Assembly: GCF_963855985.1 (NCBI RefSeq)
Contig: NC_087090.1
Span: 15,932,501-15,996,500 of the forward strand
Length of the DNA stretch: 64,000 nt
Source of the DNA: Ostrinia nubilalis
Taxonomy: Eukaryota; Arthropoda; Insecta; Lepidoptera; Crambidae
Direction: 5' to 3'
This document shows positions 47,701 to 59,700 of this stretch, one piece after another. The position numbers and the translations under genes were made by a program. How positions within the stretch are numbered: position 1 is the first letter of the stretch; each line of letters starts with the position of its first letter. The notes beneath the pieces were generated by a model that saw only the letters and a program-made list of their open reading frames with translations, was not told where the DNA came from and made no database searches.

Positions 47701-50700
47701 TTTTATGACACACTAATTGGAGTTAACAAACGTGCTAGCATTAACATAAAAATGTTTTTTTTTGTATTCGGCATTTACTGCCGTGTCGTGTGTGCTGTTT
47801 TACGTGCGTAAAAACAATAAGGTTCCATTACCAAATATGCATTAGGTATATTATAGCCAAGTAGGTAGATTTGAATACAGCTTGTTAGTTGCTTAATTTT
47901 TGCTGTAGTTTTCATTGTAATTTACAATCACATACACTACCCGACAAAGAGATGCAAGTGGTCAGAAAAACGCGAGGTTAATTAGTTAACAACTACTCCA
48001 GTGTCTTTGGTCCTTCGAGCCGGATTTGGTATTATACTTTTACCCCTTACTAATTAAAAAAATACACGCTTGTTGAACGCTGTTTTAAAATAGCATTTCC
48101 ATACTAAGCGTCACTTTAAAACACTGTTCAACGAGTCATTTTTATTAGTAAGGGGGTAACAAATGTTCGTAACACTTTGCTCGAAGGACCACTTTCTGTT
48201 ACGTTTATGTTTTAGTTAGATCCAGCAGTTGACTTACCCCGTGACTCCGCAATGTACCGCTCGCCTCTCAGCGCTAGTAATTCGTCGACTAGTCGCTGGA
48301 CGCCGCTCGCTTCGGTCAGTAGAGACACCTGGTCCAGGTCCAGGTCTTCTATCGTGATGCCCTTGTTCGTTGCTTCGAATATGAACCCTAAGTATTGGCT
48401 GCAACAAAGAAAATAATCGTAGGTATAAAAAGAATTAGAATCTGTTCAGATGGGGATTCTTCGATGGCCTAATCTTGGAGTGCAAGTGTGGTTTTGTTCC
48501 CCAGTTTGCATGCCCAAACAACTGCACGAAGGAAGATTTAATTAAGGCTACTGACAACGCCACACTTGTGGCGGAGTTTTGGGCTGACACTGTGTTGGTT
48601 TGTTGTCGTCGACACGACAAGAAGAAGATTAAAATACGGCCTTCGAAAATATCATAATGTTTTCGGCAGTTGGAGATAATAAATAGCCAGTTCCTCTATG
48701 GTTGAGGATTCTGGATAAAAATGTGTATTCTGATGTCACGTAGACTGTACTTAATGGTCGTTAATACCGCATTAAATAATTACATACAAAAATCGATCGG
48801 CACAGAAAGACGGTTGTATTGAGTTGTTAAATGAATACTTTATTTACAGTACAGTAACTAGCAATTTGTACGGGCGGTACGGCTAATGTACATATAGGCG
48901 CTTATACAAAATACCATTCATAAGTAATGTAATGAACGTCTGTAACAATTTTTCAGGAGGTTTTATGGAATGGTGGAATAGAGAAAACACAATGTTTTAA
49001 GCGAATGAACCAAGAAAATAAAATTAGTATGACTTGCACATAATTTCATTTGATTGTTCAGAGGTAAAACCACAAAAGGAATGCATTTAAGTAAGTTAAG
49101 AGAATTATATCTGAGTGAGTTTTGGGTATAATGATATTCCAAGAAAGAAGTTCTAGAGGCAAAATAATATTTTGGCATTTTAGACAACATATTCCACTTT
49201 AACATCTTATCTATTTTTAATTTTGAAGTAAAGAAAGACCTCCAAGAACAGGGTATTTTACAATTACCGATGTTACCTACTTATCGTAAAATAACATTTT
49301 ATGATTCATTTGTGACATTGTATGCGGTCATCATTATTTACTTAGTAAATAAATATTTTTGTTTATCGGTTCCTGTCTTACTCAGTAACCGAGATATCCT
49401 ATTGTATGACGTTATTTCTTTTTTCCTAACTTTTATGTATGATGACTACATTCCATAATCTCTTATGTATTTCATAAACATACACAGTTTATCTGATAAT
49501 TCTAATGCAATTGGTGATCAGAAATAGTTCTTGCCCTGTCAGTTTTCGTGCGTGCAATAAATAAAAAATAAGTACTTAGGAACCTAAACACTTCTATCAA
49601 GCAAACTTGGCGGCGCACTGTGGCAGACGAGGCGAAGAAGATCGGCAAGACTTGGAGCGAGATCAAAACACTTAGCTCAAGACCGAACGCGATGGAGGAC
49701 TGTTGTGGACGCCCTCTGCCCCATCTAGGGGACATAGGACCATAAGTCAACCTAAACACTTCATAAAAAAATCGAGTGACAGACAACCAATAATTCGAAG
49801 GCACAATCTCTAAATACCTAATTACTTGTAGTTGGACTGAAATCAATCAATCAAAACTTTAATCAATTAGCGCACAAAAGACTTCAAATTATGGCTATTG
49901 CTACCACATTTTAGTTTTATTAGCCTAGGCGCAGACCACCGATTTTTAGTTGGCCGATACGTTAGGCCCGATTCTAATTTGTATGAAGAATCGGCCGATA
50001 CCAAATCGGCGTAATATGCACACTTCCATGTTCATACTTAACAGCCCGACCAAACTATCGGCCAACTAAAAGTCGGTGGTCTGCGCCTAGGCTTAGAAGA
50101 AGACCCGTTACACCCCTCTGCTTAGACTAAGCCTAGGTGCAGGCGCAGAACACCGAGTTTTAGTCGGCCGATAGTTGAGCCAGATTCTAATTTGTGTGAG
50201 GAATCGGTCGATACAAAATCGGCGCGGCGTAATGTGCGCACTTCCATGTTCATACTTAACAGCCCGACCAAACTATGGGCCAACTAAAAGTCGGTGGTCT
50301 GCGCCAAGGCTAACGGGATTTCTAAGCTTAATGCATATAACCCCGGCGTAATGTGCGCACTTCCATGTTCATACTTAATAGCCCGACCAAACTATCGGCC
50401 GACAAAAAGTCTTTGGTCTGCGGGGAGTCTAACCTCTCCAAATAAAGGATTGGGTTAACCACTATAGTCCATCCAGTTGCGACGGGATTCAAACTACCGA
50501 CTCTCGAATCGGCAATCTGACACAAAAAACGGTTATCGTCGCCAAAAAGTCAAACAGATGGAGCTGTCATCTTTCAGACAGTGTTTAACTAAGTCTACTA
50601 CTTCGTTCATCTTTGTTTTATTAACGATTACACTGCAGTTATTTGTCCAGACGGGTCGATGCGACAATCTCTCGCAAAATAACAGCTGTTCGCGTTATCT

Positions 50701-53700
50701 GCTAACGCGGGCAGTTAATTTGATACTAGAGCCTTATCAGGAGATAACTGACACAGTTGCTTTAAGTAGCTTTTAAAACTCGTGTGCATTTTACACGTGC
50801 AATGGCGCTAATGATATGGATGAATAATTGTCAGTGCTGGTATAATTTGGAGTCCTGGAGTTCCGAGGATCAACTCCTGAACACACAAAGTAATCAAGCT
50901 GAAGTAGGTATAAAGATCTGTGCGAACCTGCATCATCTCGATTTTCCATCAAAGAAATATAGTTTCGTGCATAATTTTAAATGTATACGGTTGCGTTAAA
51001 AATACCTACTTGTTGAGACAACTTTAGTATCCACAATAAAAACATAAGTACATAAAAACCAGAATACATTTAGCCGTGAAGTCACATAAAAAGCCGGAAA
51101 ATCACTACATTTCCTGTACACAGTAGCGGAACATTGATTGAAGTGCATTTGTAACAAAATAAGGAAAACTATTTATACACCTATGCCGTAATTTGGATCT
51201 GGTGACGATGACGATCCGTGATATTTCTCCGATTCTATTATTAAACATACTGATATCATTTCTTTTAACATAATATCTACTTACATACAATATTAGGTGT
51301 TTTTCCACTGCCCGCCGCGGCAATGGAGCGTCATAATGCATGTAATGACACGTTTATGGTCTAGTGAAAAAGTGTCCCCCATTTTTCCGAGCCATCGCCG
51401 GTAACCGCTAATGGAACGTCCGATGACAAGCCAAAAAGTCGTTGCTTTCAGGCGACGGAAACTCATTTTATTATAGTAAGTACCTATGTATGTTATGAAC
51501 TAGCTGACCCAGTGAACTTCGTATTCGGTCATCAATAATGTAGGATTCCAATGGTGAAAGAATTCTTCAAATCAATTTGAAAATTATAAATAACCTGAAA
51601 AAATCGAAAAGCCTAAGGCGGGAATTGAACCCACGACTTTCCGCTTGCCGGGCGACTGCTCTTGCAACTGCTTTTTCAAAACAGTCTAGTAGTTTCAGTC
51701 TTCTACCCACCAGAATGACAGAAAACATGGCTTAGATTTCAATTAATAATAATAATTTAAAAAATAATTTAAAAAAATGAAGGAAGTGGCCAAAATTTTT
51801 CAAGCTGGGTTTGGGATGCACGTGTGCCTTTTACTCACCTTTTTCGCCATAAACGGGAATATTTGAGAGTTCCTATTCTACTCTTAGCTACCAACGGCTT
51901 TTATACTTAGAGGAAACATAATTTTTAATTGGATTATGTCTTCCTGGCTAGCCCGTAACGGTGCGCCCTGTCGGCCTTCTTTCTAGGGACTGGTGGCATC
52001 GGATACGAGCGGCTAGCGGTGATTTGAGTCAACTTAGTATTTAGTATGCCGACCGTATTTGTTACTGCCGTTTCCGCTTCTATGTACTTTCATGGCACAC
52101 CTCCGTGGTCTAGTGGATTGCAACGGTGGTGGGTTCGCTTCTCAGTCAAATTAATGAGGAAAACACTGTATGTACCTACGTAACGCATTTATTGCTTTAT
52201 TATATTATACCTGTCAAATCAATATCTGAATGGTAAGATGCTTTTTCCAGTAGAATTTCAAATGATAGTTCATAAGCCGAAACTTGCCAATTTCCGCACT
52301 TATTCAAACGATTCAGACGAATGAACGAAAAGCAAAGTAAGTGAATTCACAATTCCTTCTTAACCGGAATTAGCTGACATAACGAACTAAAGAGGGTCAG
52401 AAATACCTAAAGAATTTTAGACATGTTACGTCATTAGTACGTCATTAAAAATCGTCGTCAAGGCTCACATGATTTAAAATGGCACTTTCGATCGATGAGA
52501 ATACGAGGCCAGAATACAATGATGTGTACGGAACGGTTATTTCAACTGAAATCGTCTCATGTGATTATAATATGATGCCCAATCAAAACAGCAGGAGCTG
52601 TTGTTTATACTCTCGTGCTTCCCACACTTGAAGAGTAAAATAATCTTAACATGGATATTTTAGAAATTCACTATTAGGTATGATATGATGCTTGTTAATT
52701 AACATACAGTTTATTTATGATACCTCATTAACTTCAAAGGTATTTGAGATCTATATATGACCGTCAATAAATTGAAAACTTTTATTAGACCTCGTTTATC
52801 ATTTTCATAAAAAATCTAAACAAAATATAGCACCCTGTTTTCCTTGAAAACTAATCGAAAAAAACGAAAATATCGTCAATTTACATGTATTAGAGGTATG
52901 TGTAAGCCGTACAAGTGATAATTAACTTAAACTTGTCTACCATACTCTTTCTTAAGTCAGAATCAAGACAAGAAAACATCATCATGATTACATATCGCTG
53001 TAAACGCTATCGCAGTAATAAAGAAACAAAAAACAATTAACATACGCAACCTATTTCATTAACATTCGCGTTATGTAAAGTTTAATCACATCTCTTTGTT
53101 CGATGCGTGAATTTTTCTGCTACCTTGACCCTAGTATAGTTCTTTAGCCGTGACTTCGTCTGCGTGAATTCAGTTTGTCACAAAAATATTTATCTCTTAA
53201 CTTATCAAAAAGATAGTCGTGAATTCTCTGAAAAAAAGTATTTCATCATCTCAATCTCTCTTTTTTTAAAAGCATGAATATGAATTTGGAAACATCGAAA
53301 CTTTATTCTATTTGGGACGAAAGGCAGAAAAATAAATAGAATTAATAAATGAGGTCACGAGACCGTTCACCACGTCACAAAAAGTCGTGGTCAAGTGTTT
53401 ACATGCCATAATCAGTCGCTTGTTTGCTTGATCGAACATTTCAATATCATTTCCAGTATATTTAATTGATTTTCGTAAAGGTAGCAGGAAGGCTCTGGAT
53501 GCAGGCCACTAGTAACTGGCCAATCTGGAAATATTGGTAGAGGCCTTATATTCAGCAATGGATGTCCTAAACGGAACTATTCCTACCTCTCGTTCCCACC
53601 GATGCAACTCCTGTGAAGCCAGGATCTTTAGCTTGACTACCAAAAAAACCCAACCAGTGAAGGTCAAGTTTGTCTCGGGGAAAATTAAACTGTCATTGGA

Positions 53701-56700
53701 CCCGCAGCGAAATTAATCAGAAGAACATAGGAGGAGTTCAAAGTTAAGGTTCGACTTCCCTACCTATTTCAATAAATGTCGTGTGGCTGAAATTATGATT
53801 ATCCTAGGGGAAAGTTAAACTGTCATTGGACCCGCAACGAAATTAATCAGAAGAACATAGGAGTTCGAAGTTAAGGTTCGATTTCTTAATTCCAATGGAT
53901 GTCCTGTAGCTGAAATTACGATGATAATGGATTATGATGATGATGATTATGAATTTTCTGCGAGATAAGAAGGTTACTTACTTGTCTAGCCTTTCAGATA
54001 AGCAGTACTGCCAGTGCGCACTATTGCTTCGCCACTCGCGCACGCGCCGTAATACTGGAGAGTTCAGTTCATCGCATATCATCTTTAAGGCCGCCTCCTC
54101 TAACACGTCTTGTATGGCTATTATCGATAGTCTGTAACAAGATGAAGATTGTAAATAGGTTCTACATTCATAGATTATTTCATCCACGAAGACGCGCTCC
54201 ACCAATTTTTGGTCGAGGGAAGCGCGGGGTGCGGGGCGTTTGATCCGAGCAATCCGAGCGTCATTATTGTAGTATGCGTGTGCACTCATGGATAATTTAG
54301 CGTGTACCGATAACACTCAAATATTAGGGGAAGAATGGTGGGGCGCGTCTTCGTGGATGAAAAAATCTATACCTTCTTTTTCAGGGCACAAAGCTCGTAG
54401 AAATGATGGCCGATGTTGGGACAAAACAGTTCTCAAGCTGCGACCACAGGCCGGGAAATCGGAACCGGAAAACGTAATAGCTATAGCTATGTGCATTATG
54501 CAGGCCTTCTACTCGGTGGACTCACGATCTAGTGAAGGTCGTGGGAACCACCTGAATGTGGACAGCGCAGGACCGGTCCTTGTGGAAATCCTATGGGAAG
54601 GCTTTGTCTAACAGTGGTCGCCTTTTGGATAAAATGAACTTTCTTATTTCATATAGCCAAAAATAGAATGAATGCATAAGAGGATTTCTTATCAGATTCT
54701 GAAAAAAAAAAATACCTGAACTCTGACATGAAATTGAACCTAAAGTAACACCCACCATGTGAGATTGTTGATATAGAAATAAAAATAATACGATAAAAGA
54801 TAAAACAGTAGTATGATAGGTAATATCATCAATTTATTTCTGAGAACAACAATTTGCATTGATATGATAAATATCCTCTTTATCAGAGCGCCAGATAAGA
54901 TGCATGTTTGCTGTATTTATGGCCATAAAATTGTATAAAATCTTTGATTATTAAATTAACATTAAATTGTTTAAAAAGCTAATCAGTTATTATTGGTGTG
55001 GGAAATATATGTATGCAAATGTGTTCAACTCAACACTGCAATGGCAATGTTATCATAAAATATTTTAACTATGAAAGTCATTAATATTTTAATGACATAA
55101 CAATATGAATTGTAAAATTACGATAGTCTGGTAATTAGCAAGTACTCATTGAATTAGTCCAAATACATTTGATTTTGATTACTTTTATACTGGTGTTATG
55201 CACTCTCTTCTATGCCTTTAACATAAAAAAACGATATAAAAATAAAAAGAACTCACTTGTTTTCCAAAATAGTCCTACACACCACTTCCCTGACTCCTGG
55301 ATTAGTAATTTTATCTATGCTCAGCTGGTGCAGGTTCCATGAAGCGAGACGGCAACACTTCACTCCGTCCCTCTCATACGTGAACACTTCTTCGACCACA
55401 GGCCTATGAGAATACGCTGAGAGTAAATCTAATATATCATTCACAGGGGCCGCAGCAAACCCGTTTGGTAACGTCACTAAAAACTTTGTTGGCATTGATA
55501 AACTCTTTCTATGGGGTGTCTTCGGGGTGCTTGTAGCCCCATAAGATAGAGATTCGTTTATTGACGGATCTCTCCATCCATTAGCGTAGCCATTTAACTG
55601 TTGTGCACTTTCGCATTTACGTGGTTCCAGACTCAAGTGTTGCTTCACTGTGCTCAACCTCACAATGTCCATTCCTCGGACTTTTATTAAATCGTCTAAG
55701 GATTTGAATGGGCCTTTTTTGTTGCGGTAGTCGACGATATTGGCTGCTAGCTCTTGATTGAGGCCAGGTACGCACTGCAGTTGGAACACACTGGAGGAGT
55801 TGACGGAGCAGAGTTTGCTTTCGTTGTTGAGACGGACACTGTCCAAGGAATGGGTGCAGGAGCTAGCCCTGGATAGCTGTCTCCGAGTGTTCGTGCATAT
55901 CTCTGGTCTTAACAACTCCAGTTTTTCAGCTCCAATACCTAAAATGTATTTGTTAGTTTAATATCTAATTGAAACAAACCAAAAACTAAATGATGAAAAG
56001 AGTTCACTTCATCTGCTTATAGTTTTTTTTGACTGATCGCATGATAAAACCACAAAACAAAAAAAAAATGAAACAAAAAAAATACAATAAGTAACCTATT
56101 GTAATTCTCTTCTTTTTACAACCAATTTAAAGGAAGGCTGCTTTTAGAAAGTTATCGTATTTTTTAAGGCTGTGAAATAATTATTTTTGACTCTAGCTTT
56201 CAATTAACTAGCCACTCAAAAGGTTCTTATATTAAAATTATTAACTTTATTATTCAAGTCTTGTAAAAATTGTAAAGGTAGGCAATTGGAAGTTTTATAC
56301 CAAGTTCCAAGGTGAATACCAATATTTGTGTTGTTTGTAAACAAAACAGTGCTAGCAACCATGTATCATGTTAGTTTAATATTTATCTACATATGCTAAA
56401 TATCTAATAATTGAAACTAAAATTACTTTAATTGGACTATAATTATGTGGTGTTAGGATATAGAATTTTATCATGAGATGATCATGTTGCTGGCAGGTTT
56501 TATTTTAAAAGTAAACAGCAATAGAATAAAGTTTGAAAATAATGACAGGTGTAGAAAAGCGAGACAATGTGACATTGTATCATTGTATTATTGAATTTCG
56601 ATAGATTCAGTTGTAAATGTTTTAATATTTAATATGTAATAGATTTTGATAATAGTTTAATAATAAAGTGTGTGTGAGTATTGAAGTGGCGTTATTATGA

Positions 56701-59700
56701 TTGAATAACCTCCCAGGAGTTGTGTGGAGAGGCACACTCCTCGAACAGGTTATGGGCCCAGCATACGTATCCAGAGGGCTGTAAGAATTATCTCTTGAAT
56801 AAGAAGAATGAAAGTGAAAGATCTATCCTGATTTTGTTTTTGAAAATTTTACAATATGTCGGAAGAAAATTTTAAATTATCAACGTTATCAAAAGGAGAA
56901 GACTATACAAACTGGAAGAAGAAATTGATATTGTTATTGACAGCGAAAGATATAGATTGTGTTTTGGAAGATAATGGTGTTTATGAAGAAAGAGTTACTG
57001 ATGTTTTTGAAGATAGAGTTGAAGATGTTGAAGTTGATGGTGGAAATACTGAGAATATTGAAGATTGTATTGAAGAAAATATAAATTTGAGAGGGGAGGT
57101 TAGAGAAGATTCAGCTGTTGAAGACAGTGATGGTTTAAGGATTTTACCAAATAGAGAGAGGAGATTACCTTCTAGGCTAATGGATTATGATTTAGAGAGT
57201 TCGTTTTTAACTTTTACGGAAGTTTTGAGTAGTGTTGATAAAGATTTATGGAAGAAAGCAATTGATGAAGAAAAAGAATCTTTAGAGAAGAATAAAACAT
57301 GGGAAATTGTAGAAAGGCAGGAAGCAGGAAATAGAAAAATAATATCAAGTAAATGGATTTTTACAATAAAGCCTGGTGGAAGATATAAGGCTAGATTAGT
57401 GGCAAGAGGTTTTTTACAAAAGTATAACATTGATTATAAAGAAACATATAGTCCAGTGGTAAACACAACAAGTGTTAGATTGTTGTTGGCTATTGCAGCT
57501 CAACAAGGGTTTAAAATAAAGCAGTTCGACGTGAAAACAGCATTTTTATATGGGGAATTAAATGAAGATATTTTTATGGAGATACCTTTAGGATACAACA
57601 TAAAGGACAAAGAAAATAAGGTGTGTAAATTAAAGAAAAGTTTGTACGGGTTGAAGCAAGCGCCACTTATGTGGAATAAGAGGTTGACGGAATTTTTGAA
57701 GAAATTGGGATTGATACAAATGAAATTAGATCCATGTGTGTTTCATAATAAAAATAAAAATATATACTTAGCAATTTACGTAGATGATGGTATTTTAATT
57801 GGTAAGGATGAAATATGTTTAAATAAAATAATAAATCAATTAGAAACGGAATTTGAAATGCGGAAATTTGATAAAACTGAAAAGTTTATAGGTTTTGATG
57901 TGTTAATTGAAGAAAATTTTATAAAAATTTTTCAGGAAAGTTATATAAATCAACTTTTAGATAAATTTAAATACAAAAGCTTAAAAGATAGTAGTCATCC
58001 AGATATTTTGATAGATACACATCAAGAGGGGAAAGGTGGTGATGATGATGTGCATCGTTATAGGCAATTAATCGGCTCGTTGTTGTATTTAGTGAACAAA
58101 ACAAGATTAGATCTGTCGTTTCATGTTGGTTATTGTAGTAGACATCAGGAACATCCTAATTTGAATGATTTTGCAAATATTAAAAACATTTTTAGATATA
58201 TTAAAAATACAGTTAGCAGTGGTATAAAATATGTTCGTGGCAGCGATCTAAGTTTAAAAGCATATTGTGATGCAGACTTTGCAGGTGATCCTGATACTAG
58301 GAAGAGCACGACTGGTTTTGTAGTGTTTTATGGTGGTGGTCCGATTCACTGGTGTTCTCGCAAACAGTCAGTAACTGCTTTGTCTAGTACTGAGGCTGAA
58401 TATATATCTGCAGCCGAGTGTATAAAAGATCTGCTTTACATTCAGAGTTTGATTCATGAGTTGACAGGGGAGTTACCAAAAACACAATTGTTTGTTGATA
58501 ATCAATCAGCAATAGTTTTGATTAAAAACGGAATCTTAAATAGGAGGAGCAAGCACATTGATGTGAAATACCATTTTATTAAGGAGAAATTAGATAAAAA
58601 TTTATTAGAAATTTATTATTGTCCTACTAAAGACAATTTGGCTGATATTTTAACTAAACCACTGGATAGAACAAAGTTTTTGAGACTTAGACAATGTATA
58701 GTGAGTGATACATAGTGGACATTTGTGATGTGACGAATTATGTAGGTTTATTAGAATATAAGGTTTTTGGGAGTTAACTTGAAATTTTAATTTTAAGTTA
58801 GTTATGTAAGGTGTTTAGGTTAATTAATTCAAAAGTATATTTGTTGTATGGTTGTATTGGGTAAGTTAGTTAAGTTGGGTTTTAAGGAGTAGATAGGTAG
58901 TTGTTATGATTATATAAAGTTAAAATTCAGAGGGGATGTTAGGATATAGAATTTTATCATGAGATGATCATGTTGCTGGCAGGTTTTATTTTAAAAGTAA
59001 ACAGCAATAGAATAAAGTTTGAAAATAATGACAGGTGTAGAAAAGCGAGACAATGTGACATTGTATCATTGTATTATTGAATTTCGATAGATTCAGTTGT
59101 AAATGTTTTAATATTTAATATGTAATAGATTTTGATAATAGTTTAATAATAAAGTGTGTGTGAGTATTGAAGTGGCGTTATTATGATTGAATAACCTCCC
59201 AGGAGTTGTGTGGAGAGGCACACTCCTCGAACATGTGGTTCTTAACAACTGAAGTCAATTATTGTGTCAACCTTGTTTAACTGGTTTATGTTGTCCATAA
59301 TTATGTTTAAATTATTAATTAAGCAGTGCCTATCTGTTAAGCAATATTAAATAACAATATAAATTATCTAGAGCCAGTTATATCTTGTTTCTAGACACAA
59401 ATTGATATCTTTGTTTAGTCATAACAAGGCTTGCATCTGTGAGTTATTATCAAGTAGGTAGTAACTCTGATTTGAGTCAGATTGATTATCATCGCGATTT
59501 AGTAAAGACAAAGACACACGTAATCATTTGCGAATTTTACGTTACCCGAGACGAGCGCGAGGTCGTCAACTCGCTTGAAGCGGCCGATCATCTGCCGGTG
59601 GCGGACGATCTCCCGCGCCAGCTGCCTGTTCACCCCTGGCAACGTCATCAACTGCTCCTCCGTCGCCGTGTTCACGTTCATCAACTCAGGGTACTCCTCA

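Larger units (their letters stand above)
56451..59233 (+). mobile_element. Young, internally deleted Ty1/copia LTR retrotransposon
   Basis: The element is 2783 bp with 297-bp LTRs (56451-56747 and 58937-59233) that I read as identical base for base. It is flanked by the 5-bp direct duplication TGTGG (56446-56450 and 59234-59238). LTRs begin TGTTAG and end CGAACA (TG...CA). A tRNA primer site follows the left LTR and a purine tract precedes the right. The single long frame (56856-58715) lacks most of Gag and all of protease and integrase, so the copy must have been mobilised in trans. Full copia-type elements are about 5 kb. It sits antisense in intron 1 of EEPD1, which would be only about 0.8 kb without it. 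Confidence 0.95.

Noticed and set aside
54288..54611. 107-codon plus-strand frame
   Set aside because: Remnant of an RTE-type LINE tail.
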